Shown piece after piece: positions 9,193 through 18,368 of a stretch of 64,000 nt of DNA; the first letter of the stretch is position 1; each line of letters starts with the position of its first letter. Source of the DNA: Daejeonella sp. H1SJ63 (GTDB lineage: Bacteria; Bacteroidota; Bacteroidia; Sphingobacteriales; Sphingobacteriaceae); contig NZ_JARKMZ010000001.1 in assembly GCF_029360775.1 (NCBI RefSeq), forward strand, positions 1-64,000, given 5' to 3'. Under the pieces are notes generated by a model. That model searched no databases and was not told the DNA's origin. It saw only the letters and a program-made list of their open reading frames with translations. The position numbers and the translations under genes are program-made.

Positions 9193-9810
9193 ATGTCAGG
9201 AATTATTGGAAAAAAAGTAGGAATGACCAGCATTTTCGATGCTGAAGGGAAAAACATCCCTTGTACAGTGATCGAAGCTGGCCCATGCGTAGTTACCCAG
9301 CTACGTACCGTCGACAATGACGGCTACAGCGCAGTTCAGTTAGCTTTCGACGACAAGAAAGAGAAAAACACAACCGGTTCATTAAAAGGACATTTCGCAA
9401 AAGCAAAGACAACTCCAAAGCGCAAGCTTGTTGAGTTTAAGACTTTTGAGGATGAGAAGTCTTTAGGGGATATTGTGAGTGTTGAAATTTTTGCCGAAGG
9501 AGATTTTGTTGATGTAGTTGGTACTTCAAAAGGTAAGGGTTTTCAGGGTGTTGTAAAACGCCATGGATTTGGTGGTGTGGGTGGTCAAACCCACGGTCAG
9601 CATAACCGTTTAAGAGCTCCGGGTTCACTGGGTGCTTCTTCATGGCCTTCACGTGTATTCAAAGGAATGCGCATGGCAGGACGTACGGGTGGCGACCGCG
9701 TTAAGATTCAAAACCTTCAGGTATTGAAAGTTTACGCAGATCAGAATTTATTAGTAGTTAGCGGTTCAATTCCGGGAGCTAAGGGTTCATACGTAATCGT
9801 TGATAAATAA
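9193..9810 (+). CDS. rplC: 50S ribosomal protein L3
   Basis: The 205-residue protein starts [34 protein letters not shown] and carries the L3 core [19 protein letters not shown] and GHNR-like loop [35 protein letters not shown], which reaches the peptidyl transferase centre. Size is normal for the shorter bacterial form. It is the first gene after the promoter. rpsJ (S10), which usually precedes it, is not in this position or anywhere else in the window. Confidence 0.97.
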   Translation: MSGIIGKKVGMTSIFDAEGKNIPCTVIEAGPCVVTQLRTVDNDGYSAVQLAFDDKKEKNTTGSLKGHFAKAKTTPKRKLVEFKTFEDEKSLGDIVSVEIFAEGDFVDVVGTSKGKGFQGVVKRHGFGGVGGQTHGQHNRLRAPGSLGASSWPSRVFKGMRMAGRTGGDRVKIQNLQVLKVYADQNLLVVSGSIPGAKGSYVIVDK

Positions 9811-9814
9811 GAAG

Positions 9815-10444
9815 ATGGAAGTTAAGGTTATAAATATATCAGGTAAAGAAACAGGGGCCAAGGTGCAACTTCCTGATGCGATCTTCGCAGTAGAACCCAA
9901 CGATCATGCGATCTATTTGGACGTAAAGCAGTACTTAGCCAATCAGCGCCAGGGAACTCACAAGTCTAAGCAACGTAATGAAATCGCAGGATCTACCAAA
10001 AAATTATACAAGCAAAAAGGTACAGGTGGTGCCCGTGCAGGATCTATCAAATCTCCATTGTTCAATGGTGGTGGTCGTGTATTCGGTCCGCAGCCACGCG
10101 ACTATAGTTTCAAGCTGAACAAAAAGCTTAAATCTTTAGCCCGTAAATCTGCACTTACATATAAAGCAAAAGACAACAACATTCTTGTATTGGAGCCTTT
10201 CACTTTTGATTCAATCAAAACAAAAAGCTATGCAAAGATTGTAGCTGATTTGAAACTAACTGACTCTAAGTCATTATTGGTTTTACCTGCAGCAAATAAT
10301 AATGTTTATTTATCAAGCAGAAACTTAAAGAAAGCAAAGGTGGTTACCGCAGCTGAATTAAACACTTATGATGTGTTAAATGCAGGTACATTATTGCTTA
10401 CTACTGAGACTGTTAAAACATTGGAGGAAGCTTTCGCTAAGTAA
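9815..10444 (+). CDS. rplD: 50S ribosomal protein L4
   Basis: I chose ATG 9815 ([11 protein letters not shown]), 4 bp after rplC, over an upstream in-frame GTG inside rplC. The L4 loop [60 protein letters not shown], which lines the exit tunnel, is intact. In E. coli L4 also represses its own operon; whether that holds in Bacteroidota is not known to me. Confidence 0.97.
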   Translation: MEVKVINISGKETGAKVQLPDAIFAVEPNDHAIYLDVKQYLANQRQGTHKSKQRNEIAGSTKKLYKQKGTGGARAGSIKSPLFNGGGRVFGPQPRDYSFKLNKKLKSLARKSALTYKAKDNNILVLEPFTFDSIKTKSYAKIVADLKLTDSKSLLVLPAANNNVYLSSRNLKKAKVVTAAELNTYDVLNAGTLLLTTETVKTLEEAFAK

Positions 10445-10445
10445 G

Positions 10446-10736
10446 ATGGAAATTTTAAAGAAACCTATTTTAACTGAAAAAGCATCAGCGTTAACTGAGA
10501 AGTTAAACCGCTTTTCTTTCAAAGTTGATCACAAAGCCAACAAATTAGAGATCAAACAAGCGATCGAAAAAATGTATGGTGTGAACATCCAGGCTATCAA
10601 CACGATAGTTGTTTATGGAAAATTAAAATCACGTAACACTAAAGCAGGTGTTGTAACCGGAAGAACTCCGAAATACAAAAAAGCGATAGTTACGCTGAAT
10701 GATGGTGAAACTATTGACTTTTACAGCAATATTTAA
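10446..10736 (+). CDS. rplW: 50S ribosomal protein L23
   Basis: The start is ATG 10446 (MEILKKPILTEKASAL), 1 bp after the rplD stop. The 96-residue protein has the family pattern KPILTEKA, NRFSFKVDHKANKLEIKQAIEKMYGVNI and TPKYKKAIVTL. L23 sits at the tunnel exit and docks trigger factor and SRP. Confidence 0.97.
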   Translation: MEILKKPILTEKASALTEKLNRFSFKVDHKANKLEIKQAIEKMYGVNIQAINTIVVYGKLKSRNTKAGVVTGRTPKYKKAIVTLNDGETIDFYSNI

Positions 10737-10743
10737 TTAAGAC

Positions 10744-11568
10744 ATGGCAGTAAGAAGATTTAAACCGGTTACCCCGGGTACTCGTTTCAGAGTAGGAGGA
10801 GTTTTCTCTGATGTAACTACTAACGTTCCTGAAAAATCGTTGGTTACCAGCATCAAGAAGTCCGGCGGTAGAAATAATTCCGGTAAAATGACTATGCGTT
10901 ATCTCGGTGGGGGACATAAAAAGTCATACCGATTGATTGATTTTAAACGCGATAAAAACGATATCCCCGCAACTGTTGCCACAATAGAGTACGATCCGAA
11001 TCGTAGTGCACGTATCGCCCTGGTAAATTATGCCGATGGTGAAAAACGTTACATTATCGCTCCGGAAGGCTTAAAAGTTGGAATGAAGATCGTTTCGGGT
11101 GAAGCTTCGGCTCCTGAGATTGGAAATGCGCTTCCTTTGAAGAACATTCCTCTTGGATCTATTATTCATAACATTGAGTTAAACCCTGGTCAGGGTGCTA
11201 TCATTGCTCGTAGTGCAGGTGCTTATGCACAGCTTTCAGCACGTGATGGTAAATATGCGATCATTAAAATGCCATCAGGCGAAACACGTATGATCCTGGC
11301 TACCTGTATAGCAACTATCGGAACCGTTTCAAACTCCGAGAAAGCAAATGAAGTATTAGGTAAAGCCGGTAGAAAACGTTGGTTAGGACGTCGTCCAAGA
11401 GTTCGTGGTGTGGCTATGAACCCTGTCGATCACCCTATGGGTGGTGGTGAAGGAAGATCATCAGGTGGTCATCCGCGCTCAAGAAAAGGTTTATTGTCTA
11501 AAGGCTTTAAAACCCGCGACAAAAAGAAATCGTCTGATCGTTACATCATAGAGAGAAGGAAGAAATAA
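10744..11568 (+). CDS. rplB: 50S ribosomal protein L2
   Basis: The 274-residue protein has the L2 hallmarks: [43 protein letters not shown], the C-terminal [29 protein letters not shown] loop with the conserved histidine used at the peptidyl transferase centre, and a basic tail. Its stop overlaps the rpsS start by one base. Confidence 0.98.
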   Translation: MAVRRFKPVTPGTRFRVGGVFSDVTTNVPEKSLVTSIKKSGGRNNSGKMTMRYLGGGHKKSYRLIDFKRDKNDIPATVATIEYDPNRSARIALVNYADGEKRYIIAPEGLKVGMKIVSGEASAPEIGNALPLKNIPLGSIIHNIELNPGQGAIIARSAGAYAQLSARDGKYAIIKMPSGETRMILATCIATIGTVSNSEKANEVLGKAGRKRWLGRRPRVRGVAMNPVDHPMGGGEGRSSGGHPRSRKGLLSKGFKTRDKKKSSDRYIIERRKK

Positions 11569-11834
11569 TGGCTCGTTCAATAAAAAAAGGACCCTATATA
11601 GATCATAACGTAGCGAAGAAAGTAGCTACGCAGAATGAGGGTAACAAGAAAACTGTGATCAAAACTTGGTCACGCAGGTCAATGATCTCTCCGGATTTCG
11701 TGGGCCACACATTTGCGGTACACAACGGAAACAAGTTTATTCCGGTGTATGTAACTGAAAACATGGTTGGACATAAACTTGGTGAATTCGCTCCGACCAG
11801 AACATTTAGAGGTCACTCTGATAAGAAAAAATAA
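11568..11834 (+). CDS. rpsS: 30S ribosomal protein S19
   Basis: An 88-residue protein, [15 protein letters not shown], with [52 protein letters not shown]. It overlaps rplB by one base (TAATG), which suggests translational coupling. S19 contacts the A-site finger and S13 at the subunit interface. Confidence 0.98.
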   Translation: MARSIKKGPYIDHNVAKKVATQNEGNKKTVIKTWSRRSMISPDFVGHTFAVHNGNKFIPVYVTENMVGHKLGEFAPTRTFRGHSDKKK

Positions 11835-11837
11835 ACA

Positions 11838-12200
11838 ATGGAAGCAATAGCAAAATTAAATAATTGCCCTACCTCACCACGTAAGATGAGATTGGTTGTT
11901 GATCTGATCAGAGGTGAGAGGGTTGAGAAAGCCTTGTATATTTTGAAATATACCAATAAGGAAGCAGCAATACGTGTTGAAAAACTATTATTATCTGCCA
12001 TCAAAAATTGGGAGTCAAAAAATGAAGGTCAGCGCCCTGAAGACAATGAATTGTTTGTGAAAACAATTATGGTTGATGGCGGACGTCAGTTAAAGAGATT
12101 AAGACCAGCTCCTCAGGGTCGCGGACATAGAATTCGTAAGCGTTCTAACCACGTAACTCTGATAGTTGACAGTAAAAACAGTGAACCAAAAACTAAGTAA
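11838..12200 (+). CDS. rplV: 50S ribosomal protein L22
   Basis: A 120-residue protein with [24 protein letters not shown] and the long beta hairpin that reaches into the exit tunnel ([32 protein letters not shown]). It lies 3 bp after rpsS. Confidence 0.97.
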   Translation: MEAIAKLNNCPTSPRKMRLVVDLIRGERVEKALYILKYTNKEAAIRVEKLLLSAIKNWESKNEGQRPEDNELFVKTIMVDGGRQLKRLRPAPQGRGHRIRKRSNHVTLIVDSKNSEPKTK

Positions 12201-12206
12201 GGAGAA

Positions 12207-13079
12207 ATGGGACAAAAAGCACATCCAATAGGTAACAGATTAGGAATCATCAAAGGTTGGGATTCTAATTGGTTCGGTGGTAACGATTACTCTGATAAAT
12301 TAGTTGAGGACGAAAAGATCAGAAAATATCTGGCAGCACGTATTTCAAAAGGCGGTATCTCTAAAGTAGTTATCGAGCGTACTTTGAAGCGTATTACCAT
12401 TACTATTCACACTGCCCGTCCGGGTATCGTGATTGGTAAAGGTGGTCAGGAAGTTGATAAGATCAAAGAAGAATTAAAGAAACTGACAAAGAAAGACGTA
12501 CAGATCAATATATTTGAGATCAAACGTCCTGAGTTAGACGCACAATTAGTAGGAGAGGGAGTAGCTAAGCAATTAGAAGCCCGTATTTCTTTCCGTCGTG
12601 CCATGAAAACTTCTATCGCATCTACAATGCGTATGGGAGCTGAAGGTATCAAGATTATGTGTTCAGGTCGTTTAGGTGGTGCCGAGATGGCGCGTACCGA
12701 GCAATATAAAGACGGACGTGTTCCATTGCATACTTTCCGTGCTGATATTGATTATGCTTTATCTGAAGCGCTTACTACTTATGGTAAGATCGGAGTTAAA
12801 GTATGGATCATGAAAGGTGAAGTTTACGGTAAGCGTGATCTTTCTCCAAACATTGGACAGACTACAGGTGTAAAAGGAAGAGGTGCTGAAGGTGGTGCTG
12901 CTCCATTTAGCGGTGGTGCTGACAGACGTGGTGGTGAAAGACGTGCAGACGGACGTGGCGGCGACAGACGCGGTGGAGATAATCGTGGTGGTCAGAACCG
13001 TGGCGGACAGAACCGTGGTGGACAAGGTGGCCAGAACCGTGGCGGAAACGCAGGTGGTGGTTTCAGAGGAAAGAAATAA
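12207..13079 (+). CDS. rpsC: 30S ribosomal protein S3 with Arg/Gly-rich C-terminal tail
   Basis: The first ~215 residues are a standard S3: [24 protein letters not shown], the KH motif [16 protein letters not shown] and the C-terminal domain [24 protein letters not shown]3 helps form the mRNA entry channel. About 70 extra residues follow, rich in RGG, RRGG and NRGGQ repeats. E. coli S3 has 233 residues, so the tail accounts for the 290-residue length. RGG tails in other proteins bind RNA; the role here is unknown. DNA in the tail is repetitive but in frame and without stops. Confidence 0.97.
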   Translation: MGQKAHPIGNRLGIIKGWDSNWFGGNDYSDKLVEDEKIRKYLAARISKGGISKVVIERTLKRITITIHTARPGIVIGKGGQEVDKIKEELKKLTKKDVQINIFEIKRPELDAQLVGEGVAKQLEARISFRRAMKTSIASTMRMGAEGIKIMCSGRLGGAEMARTEQYKDGRVPLHTFRADIDYALSEALTTYGKIGVKVWIMKGEVYGKRDLSPNIGQTTGVKGRGAEGGAAPFSGGADRRGGERRADGRGGDRRGGDNRGGQNRGGQNRGGQGGQNRGGNAGGGFRGKK

Positions 13080-13117
13080 TTTAGAAAGACATCGTATAAC
13101 GATAAAAAAATAAGAAG

Positions 13118-13540
13118 ATGTTACAGCCAAAGAGAACGAAGTTCAGAAAGATGCAGAAGGGCAAAATGAAAGGTCTGGCCGGTCGCGGTTCAGAATTAGC
13201 CTTCGGTTCTTTCGGGATCAAATCATTAGAGCCGGCCTGGATTACCAGTCGTCAGATAGAGTCTGCTCGTATTGCCGTTACCCGTTTCATGAAAAGGGAA
13301 GGTCAGGTTTGGATCCGTATATTCCCTGACAAGCCGGTTACAAAGAAACCAGCTGAGGTACGTATGGGTAAAGGTAAAGGTGCTCCTGAGTATTGGGTAG
13401 CAGTAGTTAGACCAGGCAGAATGATTTTTGAAGCTGAAGGCGTGCCTTTGGAAGTTGCAAAAGAAGCCATGCGTTTAGCTGCTCAGAAACTACCTGTTCA
13501 GACAAAATTTGTGATCAGAAGAGATTTTGTAGAAGCATAA
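13118..13540 (+). CDS. rplP: 50S ribosomal protein L16
   Basis: A 140-residue protein, [53 protein letters not shown], with the conserved [15 protein letters not shown] loop near the A-site tRNA elbow. The 38-bp gap after rpsC and the following repeat-filled gap are larger than usual in this cluster. Confidence 0.97.
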   Translation: MLQPKRTKFRKMQKGKMKGLAGRGSELAFGSFGIKSLEPAWITSRQIESARIAVTRFMKREGQVWIRIFPDKPVTKKPAEVRMGKGKGAPEYWVAVVRPGRMIFEAEGVPLEVAKEAMRLAAQKLPVQTKFVIRRDFVEA

Positions 13541-13555
13541 AGGAGTTAGAAGTAT

Positions 13556-13621
13556 TACGTTATACGTTATACGTGCAAAACGTACATTTAACGTAAAACG
13601 TAAAACGTAAAACGTACAACT
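13556..13621. repeat. ACGTAAA heptamer tract inside the ribosomal operon
   Basis: Units TTATACG, then ACGTAAA repeated three times in a row (13591-13611), with diverged units around them, fill the rplP-rpmC gap. The tract is probably transcribed as an operon spacer. Confidence 0.75.
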
Positions 13622-13630
13622 TAAAGAAAA

Positions 13631-13858
13631 ATGAAAAACTCAGAAATACATGAGCTTACAACTGAAGAAGTTGTGGCCAGAATTAATGAAGAGAAAGCCA
13701 ATCTCAGCAAAATGAAATTTGCACATACTGTTTCTGCAATCGAAAATCCAACAAGGATTACCAAGATCAGAAAAGATATTGCACGTTTAAACACAGAATT
13801 GACTAAGCGCAAGGCGGAAGCAAAAGCATCTGCTACGACAGAGTCCGCTTCTGAATAA
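13631..13858 (+). CDS. rpmC: 50S ribosomal protein L29
   Basis: A 75-residue protein, [61 protein letters not shown], the two-helix L29 fold, with about ten extra Ala/Ser/Glu residues at the end compared with E. coli (63 aa). Confidence 0.95.
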   Translation: MKNSEIHELTTEEVVARINEEKANLSKMKFAHTVSAIENPTRITKIRKDIARLNTELTKRKAEAKASATTESASE

Positions 13859-13871
13859 ATTAAAGTCCAAA

Positions 13872-14126
13872 ATGGAAAGACAATTAAGAAAAACAAGAAC
13901 CGGGTTGGTAGTAAGCAACAAAATGGAGAAATCTATTGTAGTTGCGGTAGAACGTAAGGTGAAGCACCCGATCTATGGTAAGTTTGTTAAGAAAACTACC
14001 AAATTTATGGCTCATGACGAGACTAACACTTGCGGTATCGGTGATACAGTGTTAATTATGGAAACTCGTCCGCTGAGTAAGACCAAGAATTGGAGATTAG
14101 TGGAAATTTTAGAAAGAGCTAAGTAA
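13872..14126 (+). CDS. rpsQ: 30S ribosomal protein S17
   Basis: An 84-residue protein with the OB-fold motifs [45 protein letters not shown] and [25 protein letters not shown]. It is placed between rpmC and rplN as in the canonical spc order. Confidence 0.97.
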   Translation: MERQLRKTRTGLVVSNKMEKSIVVAVERKVKHPIYGKFVKKTTKFMAHDETNTCGIGDTVLIMETRPLSKTKNWRLVEILERAK

Positions 14127-14127
14127 C

Positions 14128-14496
14128 ATGGTACAACAGGAATCAAGACTGAATGTTGCTGACAACAGCGGAGCTAAAGAAGTTTTAGTTATCCGCGTTT
14201 TAGGTGGTACCGGAAAGCGTTACGCATCCATAGGTGACAAGATCGTTGTCACAGTAAAAAGTGCGCTTCCATCAGGAAACATCAAAAAAGGATCTGTCTC
14301 TAAGGCAGTTGTTGTGAGAACAAAAAAAGAGATCAGACGTAAAGACGGATCATATATCCGCTTTGACGATAATGCAGCTGTATTGCTGAACGCTCAGGAT
14401 GAGCCGCGTGGAACGCGTATTTTCGGTCCTGTAGCAAGAGAGCTACGTGAAAAACAATTCATGAAGATTGTATCATTAGCACCGGAGGTTTTGTAA
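14128..14496 (+). CDS. rplN: 50S ribosomal protein L14
   Basis: A 122-residue protein, [46 protein letters not shown], with the family's [28 protein letters not shown] ending. One base separates it from rpsQ and one from rplX. Confidence 0.98.
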   Translation: MVQQESRLNVADNSGAKEVLVIRVLGGTGKRYASIGDKIVVTVKSALPSGNIKKGSVSKAVVVRTKKEIRRKDGSYIRFDDNAAVLLNAQDEPRGTRIFGPVARELREKQFMKIVSLAPEVL

Positions 14497-14497
14497 A

Positions 14498-14839
14498 ATG
14501 GAAAAGAAGATAAAATCACAACCTAAATTGAAAATCCGTAAAGGAGACCTGGTACAAGTTACTGCAGGTGATTCTAAAGGTAAACAAGGACAGGTTTTAG
14601 AAGTTCAGTTAGCTACTAACCGAGTTATAGTTGAAGGTGCCAATATGGTGTCTAAACATACAAAACCAAGCGCTGCCACTCCAAACGGTGGTATCGTTAA
14701 AAAAGAAGCCAGTCTTCATATTTCTAATGTAATGCTGGTTGATGCCAAATCAGGCAAACCAACCCGTATTGGCAAAAAGAAAAATGCTGATGGTAAATCA
14801 GTTCGCATCGCTAAAAAATCTGGGGAGGAAATTAAGTAA
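14498..14839 (+). CDS. rplX: 50S ribosomal protein L24
   Basis: A 113-residue protein with the KOW motif [24 protein letters not shown] at residues ~13-36 and the [38 protein letters not shown] segment. Its stop overlaps the rplE start by one base. Confidence 0.97.
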   Translation: MEKKIKSQPKLKIRKGDLVQVTAGDSKGKQGQVLEVQLATNRVIVEGANMVSKHTKPSAATPNGGIVKKEASLHISNVMLVDAKSGKPTRIGKKKNADGKSVRIAKKSGEEIK

Positions 14840-15405
14840 TGGCTTACGTACCAAGATTAAAATCAAAATATAATGAGGAAATCGTTACTGCTTTAAAGGA
14901 TAAATTCCAGTATAAAAGCGTAATGCAGGTTCCACGTTTACAGAAGATCGCTATCAACCAGGGTGTTGGTGGTGCTTCTACCGATAAAAAGTTAATTGAT
15001 ACTGCAGTAAACGAAATGACCACAATTACAGGTCAGAAAGCGGTTCCTGCAAAATCTAAGAAAGATATTTCTAACTTTAAGTTACGTAAAGGAATGCCGA
15101 TTGGTGTTCGTGTTACTTTGCGCGACAATCATATGTATGAGTTCCTTGATCGTTTGATCGCTGTAGCTTTACCACGTATCCGTGATTTCAAAGGAATCAA
15201 TGATAAAGGATTTGACGGACGCGGTAACTATACATTAGGAATTACCGAGCAGATCATCTTCCCCGAGATCAATATTGATCAGATCAATAAGATCATGGGT
15301 ATGGATATCACTTTCGTAACTACTGCTAAAAATGATGTTGAAGCATTAGAATTACTTAAGCAATTTGGTTTACCATTTAAGAATCAAAACACAAATCAAC
15401 AATAA
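14839..15405 (+). CDS. rplE: 50S ribosomal protein L5
   Basis: A 188-residue protein with [48 protein letters not shown] and [30 protein letters not shown]5 binds 5S rRNA and the P-site tRNA. It overlaps both neighbours by one base. Confidence 0.98.
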   Translation: MAYVPRLKSKYNEEIVTALKDKFQYKSVMQVPRLQKIAINQGVGGASTDKKLIDTAVNEMTTITGQKAVPAKSKKDISNFKLRKGMPIGVRVTLRDNHMYEFLDRLIAVALPRIRDFKGINDKGFDGRGNYTLGITEQIIFPEINIDQINKIMGMDITFVTTAKNDVEALELLKQFGLPFKNQNTNQQ

Positions 15406-15674
15406 TGGCTAAAGAAGGTGTAAAAGCACGTGAAGTAAAACGTGCCAGATTAGTTGCCAAGTACGCAGATAAAAGAGCAGCACTTAAGGCTGCGGGAGAT
15501 TTCGAAGGTCTGGATAAATTACCAAAGAACTCTTCTCCGGTACGTTTGCACAACCGTTGTAAATTAACCGGTCGTCCTCGTGGTTATATGCGTCAGTTTG
15601 GTATATCAAGGGTAACATTCCGCGATATGGCATTGGCAGGTAAGATCCCGGGAGTACGTAAGGCATCCTGGTAG
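15405..15674 (+). CDS. rpsN: 30S ribosomal protein S14, zinc-free form
   Basis: An 89-residue protein of the long S14 type. The ending [42 protein letters not shown] has a single Cys where zinc-type S14 carries two CxxC pairs, so it should not bind zinc. It overlaps the rplE stop by one base. Confidence 0.97.
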   Translation: MAKEGVKAREVKRARLVAKYADKRAALKAAGDFEGLDKLPKNSSPVRLHNRCKLTGRPRGYMRQFGISRVTFRDMALAGKIPGVRKASW

Positions 15675-15757
15675 AGTTGACAGTTGACAGTTGAGAGTTG
15701 ACAGTTGCAATCGTCTGGTATGATTGTGCTGATACCTGACAGCTGATACCTGACAGC
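15675..15757. repeat. TTGACAG heptamer tract in the rpsN-rpsH gap
   Basis: TTGACAG-type units run from 15677 to about 15707, and a 14-bp unit CTGATACCTGACAG occurs twice at 15729-15757. The same TTGACAG word makes the 19-copy tract at 55928. Confidence 0.75.
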
Positions 15758-15820
15758 CCCAAAAAAATGAGTATTAACCGATGGCAGGTCCAAGGAAACC
15801 ACCATCATAAACAATAAATA

Positions 15821-16219
15821 ATGAATACAGATCCAATAGCAGATTATCTTACAAGAGTAAGGAATGCCATTAAGGCTAACCACCGCGTTGTAGAGATTCC
15901 TGCATCCAACCTGAAAAAAGAAATGACAAAAGTTCTTTTTGACAAAGGTTACATCACTAATTACAAGTTTGAGGATAACAACGTTCAGGGTACGATTAAG
16001 ATCGCTCTGAAGTACAATCCGATCACTAAAATTTCGGCTATTCGTAACATTTCACGTGTAAGTACTCCGGGATTAAGAAGATATGCTGGTGTTGAAAACA
16101 TGCCACGCGTATTAAATGGTTTAGGTATCGCTATTCTTTCTACTTCTAAAGGTGTTATGACTGATAAAGAAGCAAGAAGTTTGAATATCGGCGGTGAGGT
16201 TTTATGTTACGTTTATTAA
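15821..16219 (+). CDS. rpsH: 30S ribosomal protein S8
   Basis: A 132-residue protein, MNTDPIADYLTRVRNAIKANHRVVEIPASNLKKEM, with the C-terminal VSTPGLRRYAGVENMPRVLNGLGIAILSTSKGVMTDKEARSLNIGGEVLCYVY. S8 binds the central domain of 16S rRNA and, in E. coli, represses the spc operon. Confidence 0.98.
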   Translation: MNTDPIADYLTRVRNAIKANHRVVEIPASNLKKEMTKVLFDKGYITNYKFEDNNVQGTIKIALKYNPITKISAIRNISRVSTPGLRRYAGVENMPRVLNGLGIAILSTSKGVMTDKEARSLNIGGEVLCYVY

Positions 16220-16233
16220 TAGGAGGATAAGAG

Positions 16234-16791
16234 ATGTCAAGAATAGGAAAAGCCCCGATTAATATTCCGGCCGGAGTTACAGTTACAGTTTCTGAAACTA
16301 ATGTTGTAACCGTTAAAGGTCCAAAAGGTCAGTTAACTCAGGATGTAGATACAGATATTAAGATCAGCCAGGAAGATGGTATCTTAACTGTTCAGCGTCC
16401 GTCTGAGCAAAAACGTCATAAAGCTCTTCACGGTTTATACCGTTCATTGATCAATAACATGGTTGTTGGTGTAACTGAAGGTTATAAAACTCAGCAGGAA
16501 CTTGTAGGTGTTGGTTACCGTGCTACTAACGTAGGTAATACACTGGATCTGGTATTAGGATTTTCTCACCACTTCGTGTTTGAATTACCGAAGGAGATCA
16601 ATGTAACTACTACATCAGAAAAAGGTAAGAATCCTGTCATTATATTAGAGAGTATCGACAAACAATTACTGGGACAGGTAGCAGCGAAAATCCGCTCATT
16701 ACGTACTCCTGAACCTTATAAAGGAAAAGGTATTAAATTTGTTGGTGAAGTATTAAGAAGAAAAGCTGGTAAATCAGCCGCTAAAAAATAA
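16234..16791 (+). CDS. rplF: 50S ribosomal protein L6
   Basis: A 185-residue protein with [52 protein letters not shown] and the ending [29 protein letters not shown]. An AGGAGG-like sequence (AATAGGAGGATAAG) precedes the start, a better ribosome binding site than most here. Confidence 0.98.
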   Translation: MSRIGKAPINIPAGVTVTVSETNVVTVKGPKGQLTQDVDTDIKISQEDGILTVQRPSEQKRHKALHGLYRSLINNMVVGVTEGYKTQQELVGVGYRATNVGNTLDLVLGFSHHFVFELPKEINVTTTSEKGKNPVIILESIDKQLLGQVAAKIRSLRTPEPYKGKGIKFVGEVLRRKAGKSAAKK

Positions 16792-16796
16792 TCGAT

Positions 16797-17150
16797 ATGG
16801 CAGGAATTAAATTATCTCGCAGAGAGCGAATCAAAAGAGGAATCAGAAAGAGATTAACAGGTTCTGCAGAGCGCCCGCGTCTGTCAGTTTACAGAAGCAA
16901 TAAAGGGATCTATGCTCAGATTATCGATGATAATAGCGGAAAAACCATTGTATCAGCATCATCTTTATCAAAAGATTTTACTGCAAACGGTAACAAATCT
17001 GAACAGTCTAAAGCAGTTGGTAAATCAGTAGCAGAGAAGGCATTAGCAGCAGGCATCAGCCAGGTTGTTTTTGACAGAAATGGTTACCTGTACCATGGCC
17101 GTGTTAAATCATTGGCAGAAGGTGCACGTGAAGCTGGTTTAGTATTTTAA
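16797..17150 (+). CDS. rplR: 50S ribosomal protein L18
   Basis: A 117-residue protein with [33 protein letters not shown] and [27 protein letters not shown], the 5S rRNA-binding L18 fold. Spacing to rplF is 5 bp. Confidence 0.97.
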   Translation: MAGIKLSRRERIKRGIRKRLTGSAERPRLSVYRSNKGIYAQIIDDNSGKTIVSASSLSKDFTANGNKSEQSKAVGKSVAEKALAAGISQVVFDRNGYLYHGRVKSLAEGAREAGLVF

Positions 17151-17209
17151 TTTAGCATCGGTTACAGCGATCATTATCAAATAATCGGTGTTATCATAAA
17201 ATAAAGAGA

Positions 17210-17728
17210 ATGTCAACTATCAATATAAAAAGAGTAAAGTCAAGCGAAATTGAATTAAAAGATCGCTTAGTTAGCATCCAGCGTGTTGCTAAAGTTACCA
17301 AAGGTGGACGTACCTTCAGTTTTTCAGCTATCGTTGTGGTAGGAGATGAAAACGGAATCGTAGGATTCGGTCTTGGTAAAGCAAAAGAGGTTACTGAGGC
17401 TATTGCTAAAGGAATTGATGATGCTAAGAAAAACCTGGTGAAGGTTCCTATTATCAATGGTACTGTTCCTCATGAGCAGATCGGTAAATATTCAGGAGGT
17501 TTCGTATTCATTAAACCAGCTGCTCCGGGTACCGGTGTTATTGCTGGTGGTGCAATGCGTGCGGTTCTTGAAAGTGCCGGTGTACATAACGTACTTGCTA
17601 AGTCTAAAGGTTCTTCTAACCCGCATAACGTGGTTAAAGCAACAGTTGTGGCATTATCACAATTACGTGATGCTTACACTGTAGCTCAGCAACGTGGTGT
17701 TAATTTAAATAAAGTATTTAACGGATAA
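17210..17728 (+). CDS. rpsE: 30S ribosomal protein S5
   Basis: A 172-residue protein with [98 protein letters not shown]5 lines the mRNA entry pore and affects decoding accuracy. Confidence 0.98.
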   Translation: MSTINIKRVKSSEIELKDRLVSIQRVAKVTKGGRTFSFSAIVVVGDENGIVGFGLGKAKEVTEAIAKGIDDAKKNLVKVPIINGTVPHEQIGKYSGGFVFIKPAAPGTGVIAGGAMRAVLESAGVHNVLAKSKGSSNPHNVVKATVVALSQLRDAYTVAQQRGVNLNKVFNG

Positions 17729-17733
17729 TCATC

Positions 17734-17913
17734 ATGGCTAAGATTAAAATAACCCAGATTAAAAGCGTTATCGACAGAAGCGAGCGTCAGAAAAGAACTA
17801 TGCAGGCTTTAGGTTTGAAAAAACTGAACCAGTCTGTAGAGGTTGAAGCTAATCCGGCAATTATCGGAATGGTGAGAAAAGTTAATCATTTAGTAGCAGT
17901 AGAAAGTATCTGA
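17734..17913 (+). CDS. rpmD: 50S ribosomal protein L30
   Basis: A 59-codon [62 protein letters not shown], found by direct translation. It has the L30 pattern (IKS.I.R...Q..T...LGL.....SV.......I.GM...V.HLV.VE) and the normal length. It fills the gap between rpsE and rplO with 5-bp and 2-bp spacings, exactly where rpmD lies in the canonical order. Confidence 0.97.
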   Translation: MAKIKITQIKSVIDRSERQKRTMQALGLKKLNQSVEVEANPAIIGMVRKVNHLVAVESI

Positions 17914-17915
17914 TC

Positions 17916-18362
17916 ATGAACTTAAGTAACTTACAACCTGCAGAAGGTTCAACAAAAAATAGAAAACGTATCGGTCGTGGTACCGGTTCAGGTCGCGGTG
18001 GAACTTCCACCCGTGGTCATAAAGGTGCCGGATCCCGTTCAGGATACAAGAGCAAGATCGGTTTTGAAGGTGGTCAAATGCCTTTACAGCGCCGTTTGCC
18101 TAAGGTAGGATTCAATCCGATTAATCGTACAGAATATGTAAGTATTAATCTGGATGCATTACAGGGCCTTGCTGATAAATATAATTTAACTGCAATTGAT
18201 TTTGATACATTCAGAGAGCATGGTTTAGCTTCTAAGAATGATCTTGTTAAAATCTTAGGCAGAGGTGAAGTAAAATCCAAACTGGATGTTAAAGCCCATG
18301 CTTTCTCAGCATCTGCTCAAAAAGCAATTGAAGCTGCTGGTGGTGCAATAGCTAAATTATAA
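17916..18362 (+). CDS. rplO: 50S ribosomal protein L15
   Basis: A 148-residue protein, MNLSNLQPAEGSTKNRKRIGRGTGSGRGGTSTRGHKGAGSRSGYKSKIGFEGGQMPLQRRLPKVGF, the glycine-rich N-terminus of L15, with a normal globular C-terminal half. It precedes secY by 6 bp. Confidence 0.98.
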   Translation: MNLSNLQPAEGSTKNRKRIGRGTGSGRGGTSTRGHKGAGSRSGYKSKIGFEGGQMPLQRRLPKVGFNPINRTEYVSINLDALQGLADKYNLTAIDFDTFREHGLASKNDLVKILGRGEVKSKLDVKAHAFSASAQKAIEAAGGAIAKL

Positions 18363-18368
18363 TTATTC

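Noticed and set aside
12759-13130. 123-residue minus-strand ORF opposite rpsC
   Set aside because: It mirrors the RGG-coding DNA and lies inside a sure ribosomal gene.
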